NCBI RefSeq assembly: GCF_000283155.1
Contig: NW_004454173.1
Span: forward strand, 1,573,438-1,637,437
Direction of reading: 5' to 3'
Length of the DNA: 64,000 bases
DNA from: Ceratotherium simum simum
Lineage: Eukaryota; Chordata; Mammalia; Perissodactyla; Rhinocerotidae
Under the pieces are notes generated by a model that made no database searches, was not told where the DNA came from, and saw only the letters and a list, made by a program, of their open reading frames with translations. Of the stretch, positions 1-11,564 are shown piece by piece. Position numbers and translations under genes: made by a program. How positions within the stretch are numbered: position 1 is the stretch's first letter; the number at the start of each line of letters is the position of its first letter.

Positions 1-300
1 CAGAATAAGAATGTAGCCAAAAAGGAAAGGATTTATATACTTGTCTGCATAAAAATGAAAACTCTTGTATGTCAAAAAGTATGCAAACCAAATTAAACAG
101 CAAATGAGAAACTTGGGAAAAATATTTGAATGGTGTGTGTCAAACACAACTATAACATCTTACATATATAAAGGACTCTTAGAAATCAATTAGAGAAAGA
201 TGAATACTCTCAATGGAAAAACTAAGGAAATGAAAAGACAATTCACAAATGACAATAGACATAAAAAATGTTGATGGTATATAAACACAGAAAAAACGTT
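1..300 (+). mobile_element. L1 LINE fragment (ORF2 3' part), old
   Basis: The stretch around 190-290 follows the usual order of the L1 ORF2 3' region in sense orientation (the 'caattcacaaa...' segment followed by a 'aataaacat...gaaaa'-like segment) but is heavily diverged. No open frame survives. It continues off the left edge of the window. The family assignment is by eye only. Confidence 0.45.
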
Positions 301-424
301 GGAAGCCTGAACTCTCATAGGAAGATGGGTTGTTTTGCATTGTTGAGTCATATTGAGGGGCTAAGAAAGGTGACTTGGGGCATCAGGGGAATAGAAATTT
401 ACAGAGAGAAGTGAGTCCTTTCCT

Positions 425-1110
425 TTCGGATTTCTGTAAGTCTTTTATCCACCATGGCCCCATGTTTTGCTTTGTTTTTTAAAATACAGATATTCAGTTG
501 TTTCAGCACCATTAGTTGAAAATATAATCCTTTCTTCATTGAATTTCCTTTGCATCTTGTCAAAACTCAATTGTTCATCCATATAAGTCTATTTCTATAC
601 TCTCTTTTGTTCCATTGATTTTTGTATATACCCATTTGCCAATACCATATTGTTATGATTAATGTAATTTTTAGTAAGTGTTGAAAGCAGGTAGTACAAG
701 TCCTCCAACTTTGTTCCTGTTTTTCAAAATTGTTTTGGCTATTCAAGATCCTTGGATTTCTCATACATATAAATTTTAGAATCAGCTTGTCAATTTCCAA
801 AAAAAAATACTCCACTGAGATTTTGATTGGGATCATATTGAATCTATAGGGCCCTTTTGAAGAAGAATTGAAATCTTAACATAACAATGTGGAATCTTCC
901 AACCTATCAACACAGTTTATCTTTCCCTTTATTTAAGTCTTCTTTAATTTCTTTCATCAGTATTCCGTAGTTTTCAGCATACAGATCTTGCATATGTTTT
1001 GTCTGATTTGTACCTAAGTATTTTATGTTTTGGGTGCTATTTTAAATTATACTGCTTTTAAATTTTTGAGGTGCAAGATTAATTAAATAGAGAAAGGGTA
1101 GTCTTTTCAA
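425..1110 (-). mobile_element. L1 LINE fragment, antisense ORF2 region
   Basis: Read on the minus strand this is the middle-to-late part of L1 ORF2. The plus strand shows the familiar antisense order: a 'ttccattgatttttgta' segment, 'caataccatattgtt', then 'tccaactttgttcctgttttt' and 'ttgttttggctattc'. The minus-strand frame at 567-836 keeps an ORF2-like block but is short and carries no complete domain. It is a dead 5'- and 3'-truncated copy. Confidence 0.8.
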
Positions 1111-2290
1111 TAATTGGCACTGTAACATTTGGACCTTCATTTGTAAAAAAAATAATGAACTTTAACCGATACCTTGCAATCCATACCTTGAACCTCAACC
1201 CGTACCTGAAACAATTATCTCTAAATGGATCATAGACCCAATATAAAACTTAAAACTTCAAAACTTCTATAGGAAAACATTGGTGAAAAGTTTTGTGCCG
1301 TTGGATTATGCAAAGATTTCTTAGAGATGATACCAAAAACATAATCTCTTAGAAAAAAATTGATAAATTGGAATTTACCAAAATTATGAACTTCTGCTCT
1401 TTGAGGGACATTCTTAAAAGAATAAAAAAAAAAGCCACAAAATATTTTCAAAACACATAATTGAAGAAGTACTTGTATCTAGAATGTATAAAGAACTCTC
1501 AAAACTCAAGAAACCAAACAACTCAATAAAAAAAGGGGCAAAATATTTTAACTGATACATCACCAAAGATATATCGATGATAAATAAGAACATGAAAAGA
1601 TGATCAACATTAGTCACTAGTGAAATGCAAATTAAAACCACACGCGATATCACTACAGACCCATGAGAACGGCTAAAATAAAAATCCCTGACAACACCAA
1701 GGTTTGATACGGATGTGGAGAAACTGAAACTCTCATTTATTGCTGGTGAGAAAAAATGTACAGCCACTTTGCAAAACAATTTGATAGTTTATTATAAAGT
1801 TAAATGTATACTTACAATAAAATCCAGCAATTTCACACCTAGATATTTACCCAATTGAAAGGAAAACTTATATTCACATAAAAAACAATTATAGAATAAA
1901 CATACTGTGGTACATCTGTACAATGGATTATTGCTCAGTAACAAACATGGATGAAGTGTTGATAAATGCAACAACATTGGTGAATCCCAAATGCATTATT
2001 CTAGGTGAATGAAGAAGCCAAGCTCAAAGGCTATATATTCTATATATTATATGGCATTCAAAGCTATAAGCTAAGAAAGCAGGTGAGAATTGGTAAGGTC
2101 TGGGGCAGAAGGTGCAGTTGACTAAACAGTGCATGAGGGAATTTTGGGGGTGATGAAATTCTTCAATATCTTTTATTGTGGTGGCAATGTAACTGTATGA
2201 ACAGAACACTAGAAAGGGTGAAATTTATTGTACATAAATTTTACTGTGTATAAATTTACTGTATATAAATTTACTTAATAAAAATACATT
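1110..2290 (+). mobile_element. L1 LINE 3' fragment, old
   Basis: Sense-strand L1 ORF2 C-terminal region. The order matches L1: 'aaaagatgatcaacatt' near 1595, 'atgcaaattaaaaccaca' near 1624, 'gatgtggagaaactg' near 1712, then segments equivalent to the zinc-knuckle-side end and a short AT-rich 3' region. The frame is broken throughout. It abuts the antisense L1 to its left, so the two are separate insertions or an inverted pair. Confidence 0.8.
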
Positions 2291-2489
2291 AGTCTAGAGA
2301 AAAATCCCCCAACCAGTGCAGAACCCTATATTTGGTCCTACTGTTGATTCTAATCCTTTACATTGGAAACCAGCAAGTCAGTTGTAAATTGCAAAATAGG
2401 GGAGAGTTCTTTGGGAAAGAGAAGATGCAGTCCCGTCTGTATTATCTATATAGATGATGTGTTTATCACTAAAAATCAAACAAGCAAAC

Positions 2490-3765
2490 AAAGAATCTAA
2501 AACCTTATGATATATTCCGTGTTCATGGAAGAATTAATATTGTTAAAATGTCCATACTACTCAATGTGTCTACAGATTCAGTGCAATCCCTATCAAAATT
2601 CCAATGGCATTTTTCACAGAAATAGAAAAAACAATCCTAAAATTCATATGGAACCACAAAAGACTCCAAATAGTCACAGCAATCATGAGAAAGAAGAACA
2701 AAGCTGGAGGCATCACACTCCCTGATTTCAAACTATATTGCAAAACCATAGTAATCAAAACAGTATTATTTGGCCTAAAAACAGATATGTAGATCAATGG
2801 GAGAAATAGAGAGCCCAGAAACAAACCCATGTATATATGGTCAATTAATTTTTGACAAAGGAGGCAAGCATATACAATGGCGAAAGGATAGTCTCTTCAA
2901 GAGATGGTGTAGGAAAAACTGGACAGCCACATGCAAGAGAATGAAACTAGCCACGTATTTTATAGCACACACAAAAATCAACGCAGTGGACTAAAGACTT
3001 GAACAAAGACCTGAAACTGTAAAACTCCTAGAATAAAAAATAGGGGGTAAGGTCCTTGACATCTGCCTTGGCAATGATTTTTTGGATTTGATAACAAAAA
3101 CAAAGGCAACAAAAGCAAAAATAAACAAGTGAGACTATATTAAACTAAAAAGCTTCTGCATAGCAAGGGAAGCCATCAACAAAATGAAAAGGCAACCTAC
3201 TGAATGGGAGAAAATATTTGCAAATGATGTTATCTGATAATGGGTTAATATCCAAAACACAAGGAACTCATACAACTCAATGGTAAAAACAAACAAACAA
3301 ATAACCCAATTAAAAAGGATTAACAATGGACATAGAGTTATATGTGAAATCTAAAAAAAAAAGAAAAAGTTGAACTCAAAGAAACAGGATAGAATGGTGG
3401 TTGCCAGGGGCCAGGTGGGCAGGGATGCAGGGAGAGGCTAGCTGAAGGGTACAAACTTTCAGTTATGAGATGAATAAGGTCTGAGGACCTAATGTAAAGC
3501 ACAGTAACTATAGCTGAGAACGCTGTGTCGTATAATCGAAATTTGCTGAGAGAACTTAAGTGTTCTCACCAAAAAGAAAAAAAAAAAGGTGACTATGTGA
3601 GATGATGGATGTGTTAATTAAGTTGATGGTGGGAATCATCTTAAAATGTGTATGTATATCAAATCTTCATGATGTACACTTTAAATACATTACAAATGTA
3701 TATGTCAATTATACCTCAGTAAAGCCGAAAATTCTTTTTAAATGAAGATGTAAAAAATAAATAAA
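2490..3765 (+). mobile_element. L1 LINE fragment with ORF2 and 3' UTR, internally deleted
   Basis: This is a less diverged L1 than its neighbours. From about 2570 to 3320 it reads as sense ORF2; at about 3330 it jumps to an L1 3' UTR segment ('gaatggtggttgccaggggc' near 3391, then 'atgatgtacactttaaat' near 3668). The expected end of ORF2 is missing, so an internal deletion is likely. It ends near the 'cctcagtaaagc' segment at about 3725. Confidence 0.85.
2604..2792 (+). pseudogene. L1 ORF2 reverse-transcriptase-side fragment
   Basis: A 63-codon open stretch in which '[10 protein letters not shown]' and '[15 protein letters not shown]' are visible. Both are hallmark segments of the L1 ORF2 protein downstream of the reverse transcriptase core. 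The full protein is about 1,250 residues, so only about 5% remains here. The frame closes at the stop after 'LKTDM', and the following sequence continues ORF2 in other frames (for example 2797-2994). It has no independent start or promoter and is a non-functional remnant. Confidence 0.85.
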
Positions 3766-4439
3766 ACTCTATGGTATATTTTAAATCTCACATGTTGTAT
3801 GGCTAGCGTTTTGTCTTCATTTCATTTTCCTCATGGTGGGGTGTTGGTTATTCAGCCGGCAAGCCCAGCTATACTCCTTCCTCAGAATGAATGATTTCAA
3901 ACTCTTCTAAACTTCTCATTAAGGTAATTTTTATAGTAGAGAATTGCTACATTAAAGGCCACATAAAAGGTCTGATGTCAATGAGTTCTATTAAACACCC
4001 CGTTTGAAACATGCTACCATGAATTGCATTTAAAAGAACTCGAGCCTCTGGAGATTTAAATCAAGCCCAAATGGAATTTTTTTTCTTTAAATCAAGGAAC
4101 TCTTTTCAACTGAGACTTTCTATAGTTAGTTTGCAGCACAGTTTATCATATGGTTTATTAACCATGAAAATAGTAAATTAAAATGAAAGTACTAACAGAC
4201 TTGTCTAGTGTTGGCATCTGTAATGTGAGAGAGATGTTGAGGATATCTCTTTTTATTTTTCACTCAGCCGATCTGTGATCAGCGTATGTCGGATGTAAAT
4301 TTAACAAGTAGCGAGAGCTGAGGACTGGCCAGCACTAAACAAGTCAATTCAATGCCTGGAAGTGTTATTGAGTAACCGTAATCTACTGTCCTCACAGAAT
4401 CCTGGGAAATTCTAAAACCCAAATCTGTCACTTAGGCTC
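3766..4439. other. Unassigned single-copy sequence
   Basis: AT-rich sequence with no ORF of note, no clear repeat match and no convincing splice sites or promoter. I see nothing to annotate. Confidence 0.5.
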
Positions 4440-4620
4440 TCCATTGTCATGAGATAAAGTTCAAAATCCTTACACGATTTCTACGGCTCATCTTATGCTA
4501 CTGTGTCTCTCACACTCCAGTCACTCTGGAGTTACTTATTTTTCCAATTCTCCAAGCTCAACACCCCTACTCCCAAGCCTACATTCGTGGATAGTAAACT
4601 GTTTTTGTAAACTGGCATTT
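4440..4620 (+). mobile_element. L2 LINE fragment
   Basis: The segment 'ataaagttcaaaatcctta' near 4454, followed by a 'ctcatcttatgctactgtgtctc'-like region, follows the L2 ORF 3' region order in sense orientation. It is strongly diverged, as expected for this ancient family. Confidence 0.55.
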
Positions 4621-6415
4621 TAACTGGCATACATAAAATTTCAAATACTCTTTTGCATCAGATCTAAGTCACGTTAAAAAAATCAGTGTATGGTACCATA
4701 TGTACGAAGGTATCTGTAAATCCCCCAGGGGTAGTTTAGCACTATTGGAACTACAATCACCACTTCCTTCCCATGTGTAGAATGGCGTGCTTGTTGGGAC
4801 AGCTGCTACTCTAAGACAAACACAAGAGGAGGGGGCTTTGGCACAGAGCTAGTGAGCTTTGCCTCCTAGAGAGCTTCAGTAATGGATTTGCCCTTAGCAA
4901 TTTTCCATGGGATTAGTGGGGTTTGAAATTGGTTGATGTTTTCTGAGGACACACTGGAGTAAAAACACACAAAAATATGATTCTTGGGGATAAATTCATT
5001 GAGACCTTGACATTTGCCCCATAAAACTAGAAAGTATATTTGAAATCTCAGAATATATTGTGTGAATAGAGTATATTGAAGACATTTGTGTATTTCTTTA
5101 AGAAGAGATAATGGCACTGTTTATTATTCTTTGTCTGAGTCACATTTTAAGGTGACTTTTCTTTGTTCTCTATTTTTCTTTATTTGAGTCAGTAATTGGA
5201 CACAGCAAATCGTCTGTAGCTAAGACTTTCTCTATCAATGGGCAACCATATCTGCATGTTATTCACTTTCAAACCAAAAAAGGGCATCACGCACTTTGTC
5301 CAGCTCTGAGAGCAAAATTTTGTTAAGAAGTTGGCACATCACTACTACTGAACACATTTCCTATATGAACTATAAGAGAAAAAGCCAATGAAATAGCAGA
5401 GAGCATGTATCATGGGGAGACTATCTTGTTGAGCTGGATCACAGCTGCCATTGTGTACCCTGTTATTTCTTGATGAACTGGGTATTTTAAAATTTAAAAG
5501 TTGCAATAAGTCATCTAATTCATTAGCTGGATCCTAAAATATTTTTAGGAAGGAAAAATCACTGTTAAAAGAGAAAATATGGCTTAATAAAGCTTTCCTA
5601 GCCTTTAAAATGCCTCTGTTCCATATTGATTTTGAATATATGAGCTATGGTATACAATCAAGGAAATAAAAAGTGACATTTGAAACAGTGCTTCTTTGGC
5701 ATGTTCATCAATTTGTCCGAAGGAACTAGAGAATTGGTGGAAAATCCATCAGTTGGCCATATTATCCTACTGTTTTCATTATTACAATGGTAAGTGCATT
5801 TTACGGTCTGGTTCAACCCTTCCAATGGCCAAATCAGGGTACTTGCATGTGTTATGATTAATGATTAATCTGCATTGGCCACAGATTGGTAAATACGTAT
5901 TTTATATACCTGACATCAAATATAAGATGAATTTCCCCCCTCAAATGATCACTCAGAAAGGAGAAAATCACATTATGTTCAAATCCCTTCAAAATCTCTT
6001 GTATGATGATTACATTTTGAACAAAAAAGTAGTGTTTAAGAAAGGTACATTAGCTTAAAATGATCTCAATCCACTCTAGTATTGAATGCATATGTAGATC
6101 ATCTGATAGAATTCCCTAAAAGACAAGACAAACGTAGCAAAAGTTCACAGTGCTTACATCAGCATGTTTTAAAAAACTCATTACTTTTTAACAGGACAGA
6201 CTCACATGGTACAACACCCAAACTATTCAAAAGAGTGTACAGTAAAAAACAAAATCCCAAACCAAACACAAACAAAACCCTCCCCCTAAGTCTTGTCCTC
6301 GAAATACCCAGTTCCCCTCGCTGGAGACCGTCAATGTGACCATAACTACACCACTTCAGAGATCTCTTTACAAATCAATATAGTGCAGGGTCACCTTGTA
6401 TTCATGGGATGAATG
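4621..6415. other. Unassigned sequence
   Basis: About 1.8 kb without a recognisable repeat or gene. The short frames at 4866-5117 (minus), 5861-6058 and 6082-6339 (plus) have no recognisable motif, no flanking splice sites and AT-biased composition. I treat them as chance ORFs. Confidence 0.5.
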
Positions 6416-6425
6416 GAAATATCAG

Positions 6426-6432
<7 letters not shown>

Positions 6433-6456
<24 letters not shown>

Positions 6457-6682
6457 GGTGAGGAAGGTTAGCCCTGAACTAACATCCAATGCCAATCCTT
6501 CTCTTTTTTGCTGAGGAAGACTGGCCCTGGGCTAACATCCGTGCCTATCTTCCTCCACTTTATATGGGACGCCACCACAGCATGGCCTGACAAGCGGTGA
6601 GCGCCGGGATCTGAACCTGCGAACCCCGGGCCACTGAAGCGGAGTGCATGCACTTAACCACTTGTGCCACCAGGCTGGCCCT
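6433..6682 (-). mobile_element. ERE SINE (tRNA-derived), minus strand
   Basis: A poly(T) run begins the copy and 'ccaccaggctggcc' ends it, so it lies in reverse orientation. It is flanked by a 17-bp target-site duplication (gaaatatcagaggtttt) at 6416-6432 and 6683-6699. The body includes the 'gctaacatcc' and 'tcctccactttatatggg' segments of an older ERE subtype and a B-box-like region near 6610-6625 in reverse. Transcriptional competence is unlikely given divergence. Confidence 0.93.
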
Positions 6683-6899
6683 GAAATATCAGAGGTTTTA
6701 ATGTCCTCAAAATGGGTTGTTTGGGGCTTGGAATTGAATTTCAGGGGTATCCTACAAAGAGTCCAAAAGAGCTGTACCACAAATATCTCAGGTGGAAGTG
6801 AAGGGTGTGTGCCAGGGGCAACTGAATTGGAGGACAGGTACTTCTACTGCTGCACATTAAGGTAGTCCTATGGTCTAACATTTATAAATTGTGTGTACT

Positions 6900-7090
6900 G
6901 AAATAATTCATTCATTTCTTTACTAACATATGTTTAAAACCTACCTGTCAGGTACTGCAATAGGTATGAGATGAAATTGTGAACAAAAAAGACATAGTAC
7001 CTGCCCTCAAGAAGCTTATGTTTTAGAGGACTTGGCTAAAATGAATAAGAAATTTAGAAGTTATCATTAAAAGCCCTGAAAATGGGCAAA
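6900..7090 (-). mobile_element. L2 LINE fragment
   Basis: Antisense L2 3' region: a 'cattcatttctttactaac' start, then 'cctgccctcaagaagctta' near 7001, the usual L2 segment preceding 'atgttttag'. Diverged and non-coding. Confidence 0.65.
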
Positions 7091-7379
7091 CATATTTAAA
7101 AATTTATAAAGCATTGCAAAATGACTCCATAGCACAACATCGTCACTATTTTGAAAACTAGTGAATACTCTTCTTTTGGCGAAGTTGTCATTTTGATTAA
7201 AGAGTTGGGCCATCTAGCATGCTTTCAAACAAATTGCTTTTTTTGGCCAAATCGTTAGAATATAAGGCATTCTGATCACCCCAGTTCACATTCTCTCTCT
7301 GTGCTTCCGTAGTTACCCATCACTCCTCCATGAGAACCTCCATGATGCTGTGGTGTAATTTAGGTTCACCTGCCTTTCT

Positions 7380-7510
7380 TTCCCGGTATGATGGACTCGC
7401 TGAGGACAAGCAATGTTTTATTCCTCTTAGCATTTCCAGCTCTTTTATAAGCGTACCTGTCATATAATAGATGCAATAAATATTGACTGAAAGAGTGAAT
7501 AAATGAATAA
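7380..7510 (+). mobile_element. L2 LINE 3' end
   Basis: Sense L2 3' terminus: a 'gctgaggacaagcaatgtt' segment, then 'tagatgcaataaatattga' and a tail of 'gaataaatgaataa' type. This is the typical last ~130 bp of L2. The ERE at 7534 inserted just downstream. Confidence 0.7.
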
Positions 7511-7533
7511 TGGTCCTAAAAGTTGTAATATGG

Positions 7534-7780
7534 GGGGCCTGCCCAGTGGTGTAGTGGTTAAGTTCATGTGCTCCGGTTCTGGGGGCTGGTGTTTGCAGGT
7601 TTGGATCCCAGGCACGGACCTATGAACCCCTCATCAAGCCATGCTGTGCAGGTGTCCCATATGCAAAATAGAGGAAGATGGGCACCAACTTAGCTCAGGG
7701 CTAATCTTCCTCAGCAAAAAGAGAAGAATTGACAACAGATGTTAGCTCAAGGCCAAGTTTCCTCAAAAACAACAACAAAA
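7534..7780 (+). mobile_element. ERE SINE, older subtype, plus strand
   Basis: The element starts with a GGGCCTGCCC-like head and 'gtggtgtagtggttaag', and continues into 'ttagctcagggctaatcttcc' and an A-rich tail. It is flanked by near-identical 16-bp duplications at 7518-7533 and 7781-7796 that differ at one base (t versus c), which fits an older insertion. Confidence 0.93.
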
Positions 7781-7956
7781 AAAGTTGCAATATGGGTTTT
7801 TTGATCTCTCCTATTCTATTCACAAAGGATGTCTTTTTGCTGTTTAATCAAAATGCTTCTGGCCTCATCCTTCTGGGAAGAGGCCATCCAAAGGAAATGC
7901 CTCTTTCTCTCACAACTAATGAGCCATCCAGTCTCCATTAATTGCTATGACTTTTT

Positions 7957-8172
7957 TTTTTTTTTTAAAGATTTTATTTATTTATTTATTTTTTCCCCCA
8001 AAGCCCCAGCAGATAGTTGTATGTCATAGCTGCACATCCTTCTAGTTGCTGTATGTGGGACACGGCCTCAGCATGGCCGGAGAAGCGGTGCGTCGGTGCA
8101 CGCCCGGGATCCGAACCCGGGCCGCCAGCAGCGGAGCGCGTGCACTTAACCGCTAAGCCACCGGGCCGGCCC
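7957..8172 (-). mobile_element. ERE1-type SINE, minus strand
   Basis: A reverse-oriented, well preserved ERE. A poly(T) start, 'cccccaaagccccag' near 7995, a 'gatccgaacccgggc' B-box complement near 8109, and a terminal GGGCCGGCCC. The 13-bp duplication gctatgacttttt occurs at 7944-7956 and 8173-8185. The many intact CpGs suggest a fairly recent insertion. Confidence 0.95.
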
Positions 8173-8185
8173 GCTATGACTTTTT

Positions 8186-9750
8186 AAGTGTACATTTGCA
8201 GGGGTTTCAAAAACCATTTGGAAATGTAATTATCATGTTTTCCACCTACATAAATACACAAGGGATGGATTTATTTATGTGGTTAGGTATATAATACATG
8301 TCCTGTTTTTTTTCCCCTTAGAATTTTCCCTTTTTCAGCAGACATTTCTGGGGCAAAGAAGGTTATGCTACGTTTTCAGTCACCGTCCATCAAAGGGGAC
8401 CTGGAGAAAATGTGCATATACCCAAGAGCACCCTTCTCACAGGCCTTGGAGAATGACTCGCTGCTGTTTACAAGAGGATTTTGCCTCATGTGAAGCAGGT
8501 GTTGAAACATTTGGACAGCTCTGTAAAAATTTTGGTGAAATGCTGTGAGCGTTAATCATCAGCCTGCATATTTTTTAAAAGTGCTTTTGGTCCTCCGAGC
8601 CACCTTCAGGTTGCAGAGCAGCCCTTTCTCGTGTTCCTTTGACCTAGTGTCCCTCCTGTCTAGTAGCCTTCGTTCATAGCTCGCATACCCTCAATCAATG
8701 ACTCTCACCACCCCCACCTCAGCTCACCAGCATCCGTCATTTTTAGTATTCATCCAGCTTCTGAAATTTCTCAACAAATTACACTGCTAAGTGAAAGTGA
8801 AGCCGCAGTTCCCTTGGTGTTGTCTGAACATGCGCGCCCAGGGGTTTTCTCTGTACCAAGCCACACTGCATAGTGGGTCACAGCAGTGGGTACTGCTTAG
8901 TGGGTCACAACAGTGGGTAACGGGGGACGAGCAGAACCTCAACAAGGTCAAAGGCGTTACTGCGAAATTCCTCAGGGCAAACCCCAGCCTGAATTGCTGC
9001 AGTACGGAACTACAGGAATGTTTTAAAAGAACAAAAATACTAGTATTGTTTCGCAGTGTTGCCTGGATAAAATTTTCCTCACTTTCCACCTTAATTATCT
9101 TACTATTTTTTACAAATTTATATTATACCAACCAAGCTCATCAGAAGTCCCTTTTTTTTTAGTTAAAAGATGGTGTTAATTAAGAAGGCAGAAAATACCA
9201 AATCATTCTACTTCAGAAGGTAACCCCAAATCACTAAATCCTTTACTTTGTACTGTGGCAAGTCTTCCAAAAGTAGTTGTAAAATCAATAACTGATGGCC
9301 TTATAGGAGATATTTCTAGCAGTTCTGCTGCTGTTAATTTACCTGGAGAGGAGAAACACAGTAACATCTCCCTGCTCCCTCTGCGCTCTAGACCTAGCAT
9401 GATATGAATCTCATGACCTCAATAACTGTCAGAAACTCATCCTAATCTAGCTCCACCCTTCCCAGCAAAGACTAAATCTTCGTAGTAAATAAGAGGGAAG
9501 CAAAGGACCAAAAAGTACATCAACTAGAATTCATCGTTTTTCTGATTATCCAACTTAACTCCATAAAGACACTGAAGGCAGATCATGAAATATAACTCCA
9601 GACCTCAGTACTCTGTGGACTTTGTTGCTTCATGTTGAGGGGTAAGAAAGTTGCATAGGCCAATCTATTTTTTGTTAGCCTTCTGCCTGGCTATGTGATG
9701 TGGTTAACTTTTTTCATTTGGCTTCTAAGGCCCAGTTCCCCCACTGGCTC
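8186..9750. other. Unassigned sequence with chance ORFs
   Basis: No repeat recognised across most of this stretch. It contains frames of 90-123 codons (8279-8548 and 8791-9162 plus, 8787-9089 and 9203-9400 minus) without recognisable domains. A pyrimidine-rich tract ending in 'ccccttag' at about 8305-8321 resembles a splice acceptor, but no matching donor or coding signal supports an exon. A short tandem repeat lies at 8871-8922. Confidence 0.45.
8871..8922. repeat. Two-copy 27-bp tandem repeat
   Basis: The unit beginning 'tagtgggtcacagcagtggg' at 8871-8897 is followed immediately by a second copy beginning 'tagtgggtcacaacagtggg' at 8898-8922. There is one substitution in the first 21 bases. 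It is a simple local duplication. Confidence 0.9.
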
Positions 9751-9759
9751 TTCCTATGA

Positions 9760-10271
9760 GACAGCTCCTCTCCTATGAGAGATGCTCCTCCTCCCCCAAA
9801 TTATAACTGTTGAGGTACTCTAGGAGTCAGTCCTAGGACTCCTTTTCTGACCAGATAATCTCAGCGAGTCTCATGGCTTCAAATATGATCTATGTGCTGA
9901 CAACTCCCAAATCTATGCTTCTAGTCTCAATCTCTTCCCTGAGCCCCAGACTCACAGAGCCAACTGCCTACTCAACATCTCTTCTTGGATGTCTAATAGG
10001 CACTCCAAACTTAGCATATTCAAAACCAAATTTGTGATTTCTCCCCCAAAATCTGCTTTTCCCTCAGTTTTCCCCATCTCAGTCAATGGCATCTCTACAT
10101 TTCCACTTGCTCAAGCCACAAACCTTACCACCGTCTTTGACTTTTTCCTTCTTATTACATGATTTCTATTCAAACCATCAGCAAATCCCACTGGCTCAAC
10201 ATTCACAGTATGTTCAGATCAGATTCTCTCATCCTCACTGCTTATCCTCTGAGCTCTGTCCACAGTATTGA
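9760..10271 (+). mobile_element. L2 LINE fragment, long
   Basis: Sense L2 3' half. The order of segments is diagnostic: 'ctcatggcttcaaatatga' near 9871, 'ccagactcacagagccaact' near 9946, 'ttggatgtctaataggcac' near 9986, 'ccccatctcagtcaatggc' near 10072. The frame 10086-10271 lies inside it and is part of the decayed L2 reading frame. Confidence 0.8.
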
Positions 10272-10689
10272 AACAGTTGTTACAACTCTGCGATATATAG
10301 ATCTGTCTTCACCAGACAGTTGATTGTGTTTGTGAAATTTAAGTCTTTAAAAATGAAAGTGAAATTCTCTGGCTTATTTGACTCAACTTTGTTGTTGAGA
10401 ACAACTTAAAATTTAGATAAAAAAATTTTTTTTAAGTTTTAAAGAGAATCAAGGAGCTCTCAAGAGAGTAAGGAATTATAAGGCTAAATCTGCAGAAAAT
10501 GAGAACCCAGATAGATTAACCCATCAGTCAAAGCTGATTTGGCCAGGAGGGAAGTTGTCAATTTGAAGAAAAGAGCTGCAGACCTGAGCTGCAGTTTTGA
10601 TAGCTTCATGAGATAAGGCTGACTGAAAAATGATTAACAAGTGACATGACTGTGGACAGAGAAAATCCTTCCAAAATCTGCAGATACTT
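10272..10689. other. Unassigned sequence
   Basis: About 420 bp between an L2 and an L1 fragment with no recognisable repeat, ORF or regulatory motif. Confidence 0.45.
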
Positions 10690-11195
10690 TTTTGAAATTA
10701 ATAAAAACCCAACTTATTTCTATACACAAACAAGAAACAATTAATAGATGAAAAAAAAAACTTTTACAGTAACATCAAAAGTATGAAGTAGCTAGGAACA
10801 AATCTGACAAAAGCTAATAAGACCTCCATGGAGAAAGTTATAAAAAAATTTTTGAAAGTCATTAAAGAAAACTTAAATAAATGGAGAGATATACAAAGTT
10901 TATGAATTGGAAGACTCAATATTATATAGATGTCAATTCTCCCCAAATTTGATTTACAGATAAAAATTGAAAATGTTAGTTTTATTTTTTAACTTGACAG
11001 GATGCTTCTAAAGTTTATATGGGCTAAGAATAAACAAAACACTTGAAAAGAAAGAAGTGTGAAGATGTGTTCTACCAGATATTAAGAACTCTACCAAACC
11101 TATTATAATTAAGATAGTGTGATTTTGTCACAGGGCTACATAAATTGACCAATGGATACAGAACAGAATCCTCCAGGTAGACTAATGCATGTGTG
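10690..11195 (+). mobile_element. L1 LINE fragment, first part
   Basis: Sense L1 ORF2: 'gaatttatgaattgg...gactcaatatt'-like order near 10900-10925, 'aaagtttatatgggctaaga' near 11011, then 'accaatggatacagaacaga' near 11148. At about 11190 the L1 order stops and resumes around 11565, so this is the left half of a split copy. Confidence 0.8.
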
Positions 11196-11564
11196 GGCAC
11201 TTGAGATGGGATGTGAGGGACTCAGAAGATAGGGGAGAAAAGGACAGTGTCTTAGGTTGAGTTTCCCGGAAGCAGACACTTAGATTAGGATTTGTGTGCA
11301 AAAGAATGCACAGGACCCCACAGGGGAACACTCGAGTGTGAGTCATGCCTCTGGATTGTCCAGAAAGGCAAGGAGTTTCATACTCTGGCATCCTCAGTCA
11401 CCGGCTAAGGGCCACCCCCGGGCCATGTCAATTCCTAGGAACTTCCAAGGCTTTCTAAATGGAGAGGCAAAATGGTCTCCAGTGGTCCAAGGACAGTCCT
11501 TCATAAAAGATCGGCAGCTATTACCCGTTGGAAGCAAAAGCATACCTGTTCAAAAATTTAAAAA
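11196..11564. other. Unassigned ~370-bp block interrupting an L1
   Basis: The L1 order breaks off before this block and resumes after it, and base composition rises in GC. The segment starting 'ggttgagtttcccggaagca' near 11254 has the look of a transposon or LTR piece, but I cannot name a family and see no clean terminal duplication. The frames 11296-11574 (plus) and 11182-11391 (minus) fall inside and show no domain. Confidence 0.5.

Noticed and set aside
1414..1779. 121-codon minus-strand ORF
   Set aside because: It is antisense to the coding strand of an L1 fragment, with Phe/Ser/Leu-rich composition from AT-rich DNA.
8791..9162. 123-codon plus-strand ORF
   Set aside because: No domain, a tandem duplication within it, and a comparable open frame on the opposite strand over the same bases.
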